Part shown: positions 29,754-39,293 of the stretch, one piece after another
Numbering within the stretch: the first letter of the stretch is position 1
Layout of the letters: each line of letters begins with the position of its first letter
From: Desulfobulbus sp.
GTDB taxonomy: Bacteria > Desulfobacterota > Desulfobulbia > Desulfobulbales > Desulfobulbaceae
Assembly (NCBI GenBank): GCA_031280615.1
Contig: JAITGO010000022.1
Coordinates: 186,001 to 250,000 of the forward strand
Direction: 5' to 3'
Length of the DNA: 64,000 nt
Notes under the pieces: model-generated
What the model was told of the DNA's origin: nothing
What the model saw: only the letters and a program-made list of their open reading frames with translations
Database searches by the model: none
Position numbers and translations under genes: made by a program

Positions 29754-32700
29754 TCAGGCTGCGGATACGCGCTGCAAGGCCAGGCTAATTTTTTCCAAAA
29801 CCACCTGTTCGTCGATGGGCTTGGGCATATGGTCGTTCATGCCGCTGGCCAGGCATTTGTCGATGTCTTCCTTGAAGACGTTGGCGGTCATGGCGATAAT
29901 CGGGATGGTTTTGGCGCGCGGGTGCTCCATGTCCCGAATGGTTCGGGTCGCCTCGTATCCATCCATCACCGGCATTTGCAGGTCCATGACGATGAGATCG
30001 TAACGTTCGGGCTGCCGTTCGAACATCTGCGTCGCCTCAAGGCCGTTGACGGCCGTATCGATATGGATGCCCGTCTGCTCCAGCAAAGCGATGAAAATTT
30101 CACGGTTGAGGGCCACGTCCTCCGCTAACAGCAGGATGACGCCGGAAAAATCGGGAACGGCCGTATCGGGTTGCCGCTCCGCAGGTACGATCGCATGTTC
30201 CCCGCCTTCGACCGTCTCCCGAATGGCCCTGGCAATGAGGGTGGGAAACAGGGGAACGGCCAGGAAACGATGGAGGTCGAGTTCCGCCGCGGCCTGTTCC
30301 ATGCCGGACCAGGCCGAGAACGGCGCCGTCATCGTCACGGTTTCCGGGCGCACTCGCCCCTGCACCCTCCGCAAGAGTTCGAGGCAGGACATGTCGGGCA
30401 ACTGGGCGTCGATGAAAACGGCGTCATACGGCTGGCCGGCCACGTGCGCCTCGTCCAGCAGCCGAGCGGCCGTATCGCCGGTTGCGGCGGTGCGGCAGTC
30501 GCCGATCCCGAGCGTTTCCGCAACCGTCCGAAACAGGGCTCTCGTTTCCTCATCGCCGCTCGCCGCAAACAGGCGCATGTTCACGGGCTGGATGCCATTC
30601 GCGAACAGCAAGGGGGTACGGGCCGGGCGGCGTTCCAATTCCGCCTCGAAAAAAAAGGTTGATCCATTTTCCGGCTGCGACTCAACCCACATTCGGCCGC
30701 GCATCTTCTCCACTATGGTCTTAGAGATGGCCAGCCCCGTGCCGCCAAAGCGGGCGGCAATGCTGGTGTCCGCCTGTTCGAAGGGGTTGAACAGGCGGCT
30801 GATCTGCTCCGGCGTCATGCCGATGCCGGTATCCGACACCGTGAACCGGAGAATACTGCAATCGCCCTTGCGGAGCGATTCCGTCACCGACAGGCTGATC
30901 TCGCCACAATCCGGCGTAAACTTGACCGCATTGGCCAGCAGATTGGTGATCACCTGGGAAAGACGGAGTTCATCGCCAGTATAGTTCCGGTGTAGATTCC
31001 GGCCAAGCCGCACCCGGAGCCGCTGCTGTTTTTGTTCGGTTCTGTCGACGATCAGGTTGCAGATCTTGATCAGCATCTCCTCCAGATTCAGCGGCCCATC
31101 GCCCAGTTCGAACTTACCGGCCTCAATTTTGGACATGTCCAGGATGTCGTTGATCAGTCCGAGCAGGTGGGAGGCCGACGCGCCGATGGCATCGAGACAG
31201 TAGCGCAGCTTCGACATGTCTTCGGAGTGTTCGGCAATCTTGCCCATGCCTATGATGGCATTCATGGGCGTGCGCATCTCATGGCTCATGCGGGAGAGGA
31301 AATCGCTTTTCGCGCGGCTGGCCTGTTCCAGTTCGCGGGTGCGCACCGCGACAATGGTCTCCAGGTTTTTGCTCATTCTCCGATTCTTGACCAGCAGAAA
31401 AAAGACGGAAGAAAAACCCAACACCAACAGCACAAGAGCGGCGAGCATATACGGCATCACGTCTTTGAGCAACTTGCTGTTGTAGTCGAATACCTTGCGT
31501 TTCCAGCGTTCCGCCGTGGCGTCCAGATCGATGGAGCGCTGCGCTTTATTGAGGATGGATTGTAGCACCAGCTCGTTTTTGTTGAGGCCGAATTCGGAAT
31601 AGGAGGGGTACTGGAACACAATGTTGGCCTTGAATCCCGGCTTTTCCAAGTAGTTGGTCAGGGAGAGCAGCAGGTTCTGGGTCCCCATCAACAGGTCGAT
31701 CTCGCCTCGTTCAAGCGCCAGGAAGGCATCGTAGTAGGTGAGGTAGGAACGACTGCGCATGCCCTCCGGAAACCATTCGTGAAACAGCTCGGCATGGGCC
31801 GATTCCTTCACCATTCCCACGTCCAGGTTCATGATTTCGTTAATGTCCGCATCGGGGAAGTCGGACCTGGAGAGCAAGGCGTAGTTGTCCGTACAGTTGG
31901 GCTCGTTGAGCCAGAGAAAGCGTCCTTGCCGTCCTTTGGAGCGGAGCAGTTCGGAAACCAATGCCACGTCGCCCTTATCCAACTGGGCGAGCAACTCCTC
32001 CCAGGGGGTATCCGGTGAATTGACGATTCGAAACTGCAGGCCGGTAAGACGTGAAACCTCTTGCAGCACGTCCATGGCGATTCCCTGAAAGGCCTCGTCT
32101 TTCTCGTTGTAGAACGAGATGGGATAATTGTCGTTTTCAAACCCAACGGGAACTGCGGTAGCAGTCGTGCGGTGTTGCTCGATATATTTCTTTTCCTCAT
32201 CGGTAAGAAATTTTTTAATTTTGTACCTCAGGTAATCTTCAGCTCCTTGTTTGTTCAAGGCCGATATATCGTAAAGGCCATCGGTATCGAGGTATTTTTG
32301 AATAACAGCGATGAATGGTTCAAGCTCTTGATTATTTGTCGTTACAGATAGTGGAGAGTAAGTAATGGGAAAATAATTTTCAGTTTTCGTAAAATCATGT
32401 TCATCGAACATCGATTCGACGGAACTTTCGTCTATATAGCAATCTATGGAGTTATTTTTAAGAAGATCGATCGCCTCGTTTTCATTCGATACAAATATTG
32501 GTTCGAATTGATAATTCCATGACATTTTCACCATATCGTACGTCGTGCTTCCGATGAGGAAAGCAGCTTTTATCGGTCTTTCCTTAGATATGACAAATAT
32601 TTTATCGGAATTTCTATTCGTGAATATCTTGATAGTCCTCTGTATCATCGGACTGGTCATGTGATACATCTTCGCCCGTTCCGGGTTGGGACTCAGCTCT

Positions 32701-33059
32701 CCGGTAAAATCTATTTCATTTTCTTTTAATTTGACGTTGAGATCATCCCATCCATACATGCGCGGCGAAAAACGAATACCAAAAAGATAAGAAAAGCGGT
32801 CGCACAATAGCTTCGAAAAGCCTTCAACTTGATTATTTTCACCAATAAACGATTCGGTTGTCCGATTTACTCCGTAAACAAATTCTTTTTTATTCTTCTT
32901 GATAGCTTCAATAGATGCTATCTCGTGCTCGGTAACTCCTGGAATATCTCGGTATGTTTCATACGAAATGTATGTTTTTTTACTTATTCTCTGCTCGGTG
33001 TTGCACGATCCAAGTAAAAAAATAAGAATTATGGATAAAAGGATATGCGTTATGCGCAT
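29754..33059 (-). CDS. Hybrid sensor histidine kinase with two periplasmic SBP_bac_3 domains and two receiver domains
   Basis: This large membrane sensor has about 1,101 residues. It opens with a lipoprotein-like signal (ITHILLSIILIFLLGSC). Two amino-acid-binding-protein-like domains follow (about 40-290 and 295-530), then a membrane helix (MLAALVLLVLGFSSVFFLLV). The HisKA box is SHEMRTPMNAIIGM and the HATPase boxes are NLLANAVKFTP, DTGIGM and FGGTGLAISK. A divergent receiver (FIDAQLPDMSCLELL) and a canonical receiver (IVMDLQMPVMDGYEATR, then KPID) end the protein. No HPt domain is present, so relay to a separate partner is expected. The 5' part is AT-rich, unlike the rest. The ATG at 33059 has AGGGA upstream. 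Confidence 0.92.
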   Translation of the reverse strand: MRITHILLSIILIFLLGSCNTEQRISKKTYISYETYRDIPGVTEHEIASIEAIKKNKKEFVYGVNRTTESFIGENNQVEGFSKLLCDRFSYLFGIRFSPRMYGWDDLNVKLKENEIDFTGELSPNPERAKMYHMTSPMIQRTIKIFTNRNSDKIFVISKERPIKAAFLIGSTTYDMVKMSWNYQFEPIFVSNENEAIDLLKNNSIDCYIDESSVESMFDEHDFTKTENYFPITYSPLSVTTNNQELEPFIAVIQKYLDTDGLYDISALNKQGAEDYLRYKIKKFLTDEEKKYIEQHRTTATAVPVGFENDNYPISFYNEKDEAFQGIAMDVLQEVSRLTGLQFRIVNSPDTPWEELLAQLDKGDVALVSELLRSKGRQGRFLWLNEPNCTDNYALLSRSDFPDADINEIMNLDVGMVKESAHAELFHEWFPEGMRSRSYLTYYDAFLALERGEIDLLMGTQNLLLSLTNYLEKPGFKANIVFQYPSYSEFGLNKNELVLQSILNKAQRSIDLDATAERWKRKVFDYNSKLLKDVMPYMLAALVLLVLGFSSVFFLLVKNRRMSKNLETIVAVRTRELEQASRAKSDFLSRMSHEMRTPMNAIIGMGKIAEHSEDMSKLRYCLDAIGASASHLLGLINDILDMSKIEAGKFELGDGPLNLEEMLIKICNLIVDRTEQKQQRLRVRLGRNLHRNYTGDELRLSQVITNLLANAVKFTPDCGEISLSVTESLRKGDCSILRFTVSDTGIGMTPEQISRLFNPFEQADTSIAARFGGTGLAISKTIVEKMRGRMWVESQPENGSTFFFEAELERRPARTPLLFANGIQPVNMRLFAASGDEETRALFRTVAETLGIGDCRTAATGDTAARLLDEAHVAGQPYDAVFIDAQLPDMSCLELLRRVQGRVRPETVTMTAPFSAWSGMEQAAAELDLHRFLAVPLFPTLIARAIRETVEGGEHAIVPAERQPDTAVPDFSGVILLLAEDVALNREIFIALLEQTGIHIDTAVNGLEATQMFERQPERYDLIVMDLQMPVMDGYEATRTIRDMEHPRAKTIPIIAMTANVFKEDIDKCLASGMNDHMPKPIDEQVVLEKISLALQRVSAA

Positions 33060-33612
33060 CGACGTTCCCTGGAACAATGCCACCAAAACAATTTTTTATC
33101 TTGCGCGCCCTCATCCGGGCACGGCCACCCACCAGGTGGAAACAGCGTTTACAGAACAAGAAACGGTTTATTCGGGTTGCCGGATTTTCTGCGGCCTTAT
33201 AGGCGGACCTTGCACCAGCAAACAGAGTATACCGCACTTGAGACCGGCGGGATCGCCTCTGGTTCCGTTTCAAGCGCGGACCAATGCGGACACCGCCGAG
33301 CACATTCAGTGACACGATTTCTTTATGATGGATACAGGTCGATTCGCCGTATCCTTTTCCATCTAAATTCAATCCTCTTTGAAAGAGATAATCAAACAGA
33401 GGATTGATTTGCAAGGTTTTCGATTAGATACAATAAAGAGAAGAGCTTTGGCAGGCAAGATATGAGCTGCGTGGCGCAGCGGAATTGAAGGCAGGAAATA
33501 TCGACGATCTTCCGGGGAAGATGGAACTGCGGTCGGGAGGGTGCCGTTTACGGCTCAATCGACGGGAGAGATAGACGCGATGCCGGCTTTTGGAAAGAGA
33601 TACAGGGGTCGT
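33060..33612. other. Gene-poor region upstream of the sensor kinase
   Basis: I see no convincing gene, tRNA or known RNA in this 553-nt stretch. It contains an inverted repeat, CAATCCTCT (33370-33378) with AGAGGATTG (33398-33406). The kinase promoter must lie near 33060-33200. Composition is mixed, and short reading frames on both strands look like noise. It could hold the remains of a lost gene or an unrecognised small RNA. Confidence 0.5.
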
Positions 33613-34308
33613 TCACTGTTTGCCGCAACAGGGAGTAGCAAGGATTTTGTCATACATCCGCCGCACCACCTCTTCGATTGCCAGGCCGGTGGAATCGATG
33701 CAGAGGGCATCGGGGGCGGCCTTGAGCGGGGCAAGGGATCGTTCCCGGTCGTCCCGGTCACGCTGGATGATCTGGGCCAGCAGTTGTTGCTCGTCCACAT
33801 GCTCGCCCTTGCCTCGCAACTGGGCGGCCCGGCGCCGGGCCCGCACCTCGGGGCCGGCGTCGAGAAAAAATTTCCAGGCCGCCTGGGGAAAGACCACGGT
33901 CCCGGTATCGCGGCCCTCGGCCACAATGCGGCCGCCGGCGCCGATCTCCCGTTGGAGGCGGGTCAGAGTCAGCCTAACCAGGGGCAGGGCCGACACCCTG
34001 GAAGCCAGCATCCCCATTTCCGGGGTGCGTAGCTGGCTGCCCACTTCCTGGCTGTCGATCAGCACACGGACGTCGTCCTCGCCCGGATTCGGCGGCAGCA
34101 GTTCGATGCGGAAAGTCGCCAGCAAGGCCTCCAGCCGGTGATCGTCGGCCGGGTCGATCCCTTTGTGCCGGCACTGGAAGGCCACGGCCCGATACATTGC
34201 CCCGGTATCGAGATAGGTGAAGTGCAGCTTGGCGGCCAGGGCCCTCGACACGGTGGATTTGCCGCCGCCGGACGGACCGTCGATGGTGACAATCCGTTGT
34301 TTATCCAC
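33613..34308 (-). CDS. cmk: Cytidylate kinase
   Basis: This enzyme phosphorylates CMP and dCMP. It has 231 residues. The P-loop is TIDGPSGGGKSTVSRALA, followed by YLDTGAMYRAVAF, GSQLRTPEMGMLASRVSALP, the GRDTGTVVFP box and FLDAGPEVRARRRAAQ. The GTG at 34308 overlaps the hisC stop by 8 nt (GTGGATAA) and is preferred because the kinase core starts right after it. It is the last gene of gatC-gatA-hisC-cmk. The usual partners ispH and rpsA are not downstream. Confidence 0.95.
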   Translation of the reverse strand: MDKQRIVTIDGPSGGGKSTVSRALAAKLHFTYLDTGAMYRAVAFQCRHKGIDPADDHRLEALLATFRIELLPPNPGEDDVRVLIDSQEVGSQLRTPEMGMLASRVSALPLVRLTLTRLQREIGAGGRIVAEGRDTGTVVFPQAAWKFFLDAGPEVRARRRAAQLRGKGEHVDEQQLLAQIIQRDRDDRERSLAPLKAAPDALCIDSTGLAIEEVVRRMYDKILATPCCGKQ

Positions 34309-35419
34309 GGCAATAGCCCAAATCCCGCAGACACTCGCCCAATGCGCTGACAAATCGCTGGTTTTCCGCAGCCGTGCCCACCGTAATCCGGATGAATTCC
34401 GGGTAGCCGTAGGCCTTCATCGACCGCACGATCACCCCTTTGTACAGCATGGCCTCGTACAGGCGGGTGGCGTCGCCGCCGACATCGATCAGGAAAAAAT
34501 TGGTGTGCGACGGATACGGGCGGCACCCCAATTCGGCCACCGTCTTACTCAGCCAGGCGCGGCCCTCGGCGGTCCCGCGCAGGGTCGCGTCATAGTGTTC
34601 CCGATCGTCCAGGGCAGCCAGGGCGCCGGCTTGAGCCGGAAGGTTGATGTTGAATGGCTGCCGCACCCGGTGGAGCAGGGCCGCCATCTGCCGGTGCATC
34701 ACCCCGAACCCGACCCGCAGGCCAGCCAGGCCGAAGGCCTTGGAAAAGGTGCGCAGGCTGACCACCGCCGGAATCCTTTCCGGGTTGCGGATGAACCCCA
34801 GGATGTCGATGCGTTGGTCCGGATCGACAAAATCGACATAGGCCTCGTCGACCACCACGATCACCGACTCGGGAAGGCCCGCCAGAAAACGGGCAAACCG
34901 CTCGCGGCCAATCAGGGTGCCAGTGGGATTATTGGGATTATCGATAAAAATCAAGCGGGTACGAGTTGTGACCGCCTGGGTGATCGCCTCCAGGTCATGG
35001 TCCATTTCCTTCAGGGGAATCACCACGTTGTCGCCGCCCCGCACCTGGACGAACTTCTGGTACATCAAGAAGGACGGATGGCTGGTGATCACCGCGTCGC
35101 CGCAGCCGACAAAGGCCTTGACCAGAAACTCGATCACCTCGTTGGAACCGTTGCCGAGCACGATTTCTTCCGGTGCCGCCCCGATCCAGTTGGCCACGGC
35201 CTCGGCCAGGTAGTAACTGGACCCGTCCGGATAGCGGTGCAGGTTGTGCAGCATGTCGCCGATGGCGGCGACCGCCTTGGGCGACGGTCCCCAAGGATTC
35301 TCGTTGGAGGCAAGTTTGATGGCGTTGGTGATGCCGTATTCCCGCTCCAGCTCATCCATGGGTTTACCGGGCGGGTAGGGGACAATGGCCGCGATATGTT
35401 GGGGTACGGGAAGCTGCAT
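34301..35419 (-). CDS. hisC: Histidinol-phosphate aminotransferase
   Basis: This PLP enzyme of histidine synthesis has 372 residues. It contains IKLASNENPWGPSPKA, YPDGSSYYLAEAVA, NGSNEVIEFLVKAF, FIDNPNNPTG, VVVDEAYVDF and the PLP-lysine region RTFSKAFGLAGLRVG, with a C-terminal RITVGTAAENQRF. It begins 2 nt after the gatA stop, so it is co-transcribed. HisC homologues can also act on other amino acids, but the motif set is typical. No other his gene is in the window. Confidence 0.93.
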   Translation of the reverse strand: MQLPVPQHIAAIVPYPPGKPMDELEREYGITNAIKLASNENPWGPSPKAVAAIGDMLHNLHRYPDGSSYYLAEAVANWIGAAPEEIVLGNGSNEVIEFLVKAFVGCGDAVITSHPSFLMYQKFVQVRGGDNVVIPLKEMDHDLEAITQAVTTRTRLIFIDNPNNPTGTLIGRERFARFLAGLPESVIVVVDEAYVDFVDPDQRIDILGFIRNPERIPAVVSLRTFSKAFGLAGLRVGFGVMHRQMAALLHRVRQPFNINLPAQAGALAALDDREHYDATLRGTAEGRAWLSKTVAELGCRPYPSHTNFFLIDVGGDATRLYEAMLYKGVIVRSMKAYGYPEFIRITVGTAAENQRFVSALGECLRDLGYCRG

Positions 35420-35421
35420 GA

Positions 35422-36882
35422 TCAGGCGAGCGCCGGTTTTTTTCCAACAACGCCGGCACGTTGCTCAAGGTTATGGGCCGCGCGCAACAAAACGGCCTCG
35501 TTGAAATGGGCAGCCTGCAACTGCATGCCGATCGGCAATCCGTCCCGGCTGAAGCCGCAGGGCACCGACATGCCGGGTATGCCGGCAAGATTTGCCGAAA
35601 GAGTAAGAATATCTGAAAGATACAGTGCCAAAGGATCGTCGGCCTTATCGCCGATCTTCCAGGCCGGGGTGGGCGTCACCGGCGAAACCATCAGGTCGCA
35701 GGCGGCAAAGGCCTTGGCGAAATCTTCCTTGATCAGGCTGCGCACCTGCGATGCCTTCTTGTAGAAGGCATCGTAATATCCGGACGACAGCGCGTAGGTA
35801 CCGATCAAAATTCGCCGCTTGACCTCGTCGCCGAATCCGTGGGAGCGGGTTTTATTGTACATCTCGATCAGGGAATCGGCGGAACGGTCGCGAAAACCGT
35901 ACCGCACCCCGTCGAAGCGCGCCAGGTTGGAACTGGCCTCGGCCGGGGCGATCAGATAATAGACGGCCACGCAATAGTCGGTGTGCGGCAGGGTGACCTC
36001 GACCAGATGGGCTCCGGCCTCTTCCAGCATGGCTATGCCCCGGCGGACCGCTTGCTCGACCTCGGGGTCGAGCCCCTGGCCGAAATATTCACGGGGAATC
36101 CCTATTGTTATCCCTTTGAGTCCATCCTGCAGGGCGTGGCAATAATCGGGCACCGGCTGGTCGATCGAGGTCGAATCCAGGGGATCGTGGCCGCAGATGG
36201 CATTCATCATCAAGGCGCAGTCACGCACGTCCTTGGTCAGCGGACCGACCTGATCGAGCGAGGAGGCGAAGGCCACCAGGCCGTAACGCGATACCCGGCC
36301 GTAGGTGGGCTTCATCCCCACCGTGCCGCAGAGCGAGGCCGGTTGGCGAATCGAGCCGCCGGTATCGGAACCCAGCGAGGCGAAACATTGATCGGCGGCC
36401 ACGGCCGCGGCCGAACCGCCGCTGGAGCCGCCCGCCACATAGCCAGGCTTCCAGGGATTGTGCGGCACCTTAAAGGCACAATTTTCGCTGGTGGATCCCA
36501 TGGCGAATTCATCCATGGCCAGCTTGCCGAGCAAAACCGATCCGGCCCGGGCCAGCCTGGTGACCACGGTGGCGTCGTAGGGGGCGACAAAATGCTCGAG
36601 CATCCGGGAGCCGCAGGTGGTGGGCATGGTGGTGGTGCAGAGCACATCCTTGATCGCCACGGGAATGCCGCACAGTGGGCCGGCTTGACCATTTTTTCGT
36701 GCGATATCGGCCTGTTCTGCCTGGCGGAGAGCTCCCTCGCGGTCCAAGGCCAGATAGGCCTGCACCGTGGGCTCGACCGCCTCGATCCGGGCCAGCACCG
36801 ACTCGGTGAGGGCCACCGAGCTGACTTCGCCGGCTTCAAGCATCCGCAGCGCTTGCTGGACGGTTAGCGAAAAGTATTCCAT
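35422..36882 (-). CDS. gatA: Aspartyl/glutamyl-tRNA amidotransferase subunit A
   Basis: This is the amidase subunit that releases ammonia from glutamine for Gln-tRNA(Gln) and Asn-tRNA(Asn) formation. It has 486 residues. The Ser-cisSer-Lys triad is visible: AIKDVLCTTTMPTTCGSRML (lysine), GGSSGGSAAAVAA, and SLGSDTGGSIRQPAS (nucleophile serine). It follows gatC by 39 nt. gatB is not adjacent and must be elsewhere in the genome. Confidence 0.97.
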   Translation of the reverse strand: MEYFSLTVQQALRMLEAGEVSSVALTESVLARIEAVEPTVQAYLALDREGALRQAEQADIARKNGQAGPLCGIPVAIKDVLCTTTMPTTCGSRMLEHFVAPYDATVVTRLARAGSVLLGKLAMDEFAMGSTSENCAFKVPHNPWKPGYVAGGSSGGSAAAVAADQCFASLGSDTGGSIRQPASLCGTVGMKPTYGRVSRYGLVAFASSLDQVGPLTKDVRDCALMMNAICGHDPLDSTSIDQPVPDYCHALQDGLKGITIGIPREYFGQGLDPEVEQAVRRGIAMLEEAGAHLVEVTLPHTDYCVAVYYLIAPAEASSNLARFDGVRYGFRDRSADSLIEMYNKTRSHGFGDEVKRRILIGTYALSSGYYDAFYKKASQVRSLIKEDFAKAFAACDLMVSPVTPTPAWKIGDKADDPLALYLSDILTLSANLAGIPGMSVPCGFSRDGLPIGMQLQAAHFNEAVLLRAAHNLEQRAGVVGKKPALA

Positions 36883-36921
36883 GGGAAATAGGTAGTTGAA
36901 GAATGCGGGAAGGGGTCTTTC

Positions 36922-37209
36922 TCAACCGATGACCCGCGGAACCACGAAGGATTCGCCGTTCTGTTCGGGTCCGTTGGCCAGGGCCTGTTCCCGGGGCAGG
37001 GAAGGGCGCACTTCGTCGTCGCGGAAGGCGTTGACCACCTGCTGGGTGTGGGTGGTAACCGCCACGCCGTCGGTGTCCAGCTCGTCGAGCTTGGCCACGT
37101 AGTTGAGAATGACGTTGAGTTGTCCGGTCATCCGGTCCACTTCGGCGCCGCTCAGGTCGAGGCGGGCCAGCTTGGCCACATGCCGAACTTCGTCTCTGGT
37201 TATCTTCAT
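36922..37209 (-). CDS. gatC: Aspartyl/glutamyl-tRNA amidotransferase subunit C
   Basis: This 95-residue structural subunit stabilises GatA in the GatCAB complex. The opening ITRDEVRHVAKLARLDLSG and the middle LNVILNYVAKLDELDTDGV are diagnostic, and the C-terminal tail FVVPRVIG packs on GatA in known complexes. The ATG at 37209 begins the gatC-gatA-hisC-cmk unit. Confidence 0.96.
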   Translation of the reverse strand: MKITRDEVRHVAKLARLDLSGAEVDRMTGQLNVILNYVAKLDELDTDGVAVTTHTQQVVNAFRDDEVRPSLPREQALANGPEQNGESFVVPRVIG

Positions 37210-37262
37210 GGGCTGTATAGGGGAAGAACGTTGAACAGTTGCGTTTATCCGCAGACGAACGG

Positions 37263-38318
37263 CTACTGTTTATACAGCGAATAGGTGGAAAGAACAACCC
37301 CTGCAAAAATTTCAACCAGTTCGATGTCGAACTGCGTGCCGGCACAGCGGCGCAGTTCTCCCACCGCCTCGGCCGGGGTGAGATTGTTTCGATAGTTGCG
37401 GCGCGAGGTCATGGCGTCGTAACTGTCGGCAATAGTGATGATGCGGGTGAGGGTGTCCAGCTCGTTGCCTCCGATCCCATCCGGGTAGCCGGAGCCGTCG
37501 AGCTTTTCATGGTGATGGCGGATGATCTCCCGTTCACGGTCCATGAAGGTCAGGGGCTCGATGATGCTCGCCCCGATGCCGGGATGTTTCTTGATCAACT
37601 CCCATTCCTCCGGGGTCAGGGCCCCGGCCTTCCGGATACACGAAAGGTCGATCACCAGTTTTCCGATGTCGTGGAATTGGGATGCCCGGCGCAGCACGAT
37701 GATGTCTTCGTTGCTCAGGCAGGCTTCCTGGCCAAGCAGCAAAGCCAGTTCCGTTACCCGGTGGGTATGGCCGGCGGTGTATCCGTCTTTTTCCTCCATG
37801 GCGACCTGCAAGCTGGTCATGATCTGCACGGTCGCGTTTTCCAGATGGCTGCTGTACTGCTCCAGCAGGAGATTTTTTTCGGCCAGCTCGTGGGTCTTGG
37901 CCTGGACCTCGATTTCAAGCTGGCGTTTATAGGCCTTTTCCTGGAGAAGAAAGTGGCGTTTTTCCGCCGCCTGCTTCACCTTGATGTGAAACAGCTCGAT
38001 ATCGACAATGGGTTTGGTGAGAAAATCGTAGGCACCGAGATGGATGGCCTTGACCGCGTATTCCATGGAGCCGGCGCCGGTCAAAAAAAGCACCGGGATA
38101 TCGACCTGTTGCTGATTCAAACGCTCCAGGGTCTCAAAACCGTCCATGCCCGGCATGTTGATGTCGAGGACTATGACGTCGAATTCATCCGAGACGTATT
38201 CCAGCACCTGGCGGCCCGATTCGACCGCTACGACATCGTGGTGGAACATGTGGAGAATTTTCTGGATCGCCGAACGAACCAGAGTGTCATCGTCCGCTAT
38301 GAGAATTTTCGACCCCAT
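37263..38318 (-). CDS. Response regulator with HD-GYP domain (cyclic-di-GMP phosphodiesterase)
   Basis: This two-domain output protein has 351 residues. The receiver domain starts KILIADDDTLVRSAIQ, with phospho-acceptor in VIVLDINMPGMDGFETL and KPIVDIELF near its end. A coiled linker follows. The HD-GYP domain carries FHDIGKL and HHEKLDGSGYPDG, the complete GYP signature needed for c-di-GMP hydrolysis. The ATG at 38318 lies before an AT-rich promoter region. No kinase is adjacent, so its partner is unknown. The receiver probably gates the phosphodiesterase. Confidence 0.94.
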   Translation of the reverse strand: MGSKILIADDDTLVRSAIQKILHMFHHDVVAVESGRQVLEYVSDEFDVIVLDINMPGMDGFETLERLNQQQVDIPVLFLTGAGSMEYAVKAIHLGAYDFLTKPIVDIELFHIKVKQAAEKRHFLLQEKAYKRQLEIEVQAKTHELAEKNLLLEQYSSHLENATVQIMTSLQVAMEEKDGYTAGHTHRVTELALLLGQEACLSNEDIIVLRRASQFHDIGKLVIDLSCIRKAGALTPEEWELIKKHPGIGASIIEPLTFMDREREIIRHHHEKLDGSGYPDGIGGNELDTLTRIITIADSYDAMTSRRNYRNNLTPAEAVGELRRCAGTQFDIELVEIFAGVVLSTYSLYKQ

Positions 38319-38590
38319 ATTCCCGAATTATTACTATTAAAGATCTCAAATCGATTCTCTTTCCAGGGACACGTCTCTTATTAAGATGCCGCAAAAAAAA
38401 GTATTATTCAACCATTGGTTTCATCGAACAAAAAAAACAGAACAGAAGGCTATTGTATACATAATTTTACATATAAATAAAAATAATACGGCGGGAGGAG
38501 AATCGAGGCTGCCGAATCGGCCTTGATTCCCATGGCGATTGAGGGCTCGTGGCGGAAGGGGAATCGATCGAGAGGGAACCACAAATGAGG

Positions 38591-39214
38591 CTATCGGCTG
38601 CAGCCCAGTGCCAGGAGTCTGCCGGGCCACAGCATCACCTCTTCTTCGGTGACTATCATGTCCATGGGAAGGTCATGGTCACGGGTCGGCAGAAATTCCA
38701 CCACTTGGCAGGAAAAGGCGAGTCCGATCCTGATGGCTTGCGGAGCGCGGACCAAAAACCGATCGTAGAAGCCCATACCGTAGCCGAGACGGTGGCCGTT
38801 GCGGTCAAAAACCGTTCCCGGAATCACCGCGGCCTCGATCGAAGCCGGCTCCATCCTCCGAGAGTGGATCAAATGGGACCGGGGTTCGGGAATCCCCATG
38901 TAGCCGGGGGCAAGATCGCGGGCCGGATCGGTGATGGCCACAGCCACCATGCCCGATTCTTTCGGCACGCTCACGGGAACACAGACGGTTTTTCCCTGCG
39001 CAAGCCAGTGGCCGATCATCAGGGAAGTCTGCACTTCGCTCCGGAAGTGACAGTAAAGAAAGACGGTTTTCGGGTGACGCAGCAGCGGGTGAGCCAGCAG
39101 CACGGAGGCAATCCGTTCGCTCCCGGCTTCCCGATCCGCTGCAGACAGAAGGTCACGGCTCGCCATGATCGTCTTGCGCAGCCGGCCGCGTTCGCTGGAA
39201 AAGGCATCAACCAT
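38591..39214 (-). CDS. 5-formyltetrahydrofolate cyclo-ligase
   Basis: This enzyme converts 5-formyl-THF to 5,10-methenyl-THF with ATP. It has 207 residues. Visible features are the basic N-terminal LRKTIMASRD, PVSVPKESGMVAVAITD, the PEP segment MGIPEPRS, and the nucleotide-binding GTVFDRNGHRLGYGMGFYDRFL. The ATG at 39214 is preferred to a longer frame. It follows the yedE terminator. 6S RNA often lies next to this gene in other proteobacteria, but I could not see it here. Confidence 0.93.
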   Translation of the reverse strand: MVDAFSSERGRLRKTIMASRDLLSAADREAGSERIASVLLAHPLLRHPKTVFLYCHFRSEVQTSLMIGHWLAQGKTVCVPVSVPKESGMVAVAITDPARDLAPGYMGIPEPRSHLIHSRRMEPASIEAAVIPGTVFDRNGHRLGYGMGFYDRFLVRAPQAIRIGLAFSCQVVEFLPTRDHDLPMDMIVTEEEVMLWPGRLLALGCSR

Positions 39215-39245
39215 GCAGGGGTCTCCTGCCCGGACGGGAATAAAA

Positions 39246-39274
39246 AAGGGCGGCATCTTGCGAATGCCGCCCTT
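39246..39274 (-). terminator. Intrinsic terminator downstream of yedE
   Basis: AAGGGCGGCAT (39246-39256) and ATGCCGCCCTT (39264-39274) form an 11-bp stem with a 7-nt loop. On the minus strand the stem is followed by TTTTTT, a standard U-tract. It ends the yedE transcript before the cyclo-ligase gene. Confidence 0.9.
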
Positions 39275-39293
39275 GGATCGATCGACTTGGCGA

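Noticed and set aside
34296..34304. TTATCCACG-type DnaA box near the hisC/cmk junction
   Set aside because: It is a single near-match inside coding sequence without a cluster. Such matches occur by chance.
38319..38590. Possible 6S RNA next to the formyl-THF cyclo-ligase gene
   Set aside because: The AT-rich stretch has only a short imperfect hairpin (38500-38529), not the long stem with central bubble. The usual upstream side of the gene is too short to hold it.
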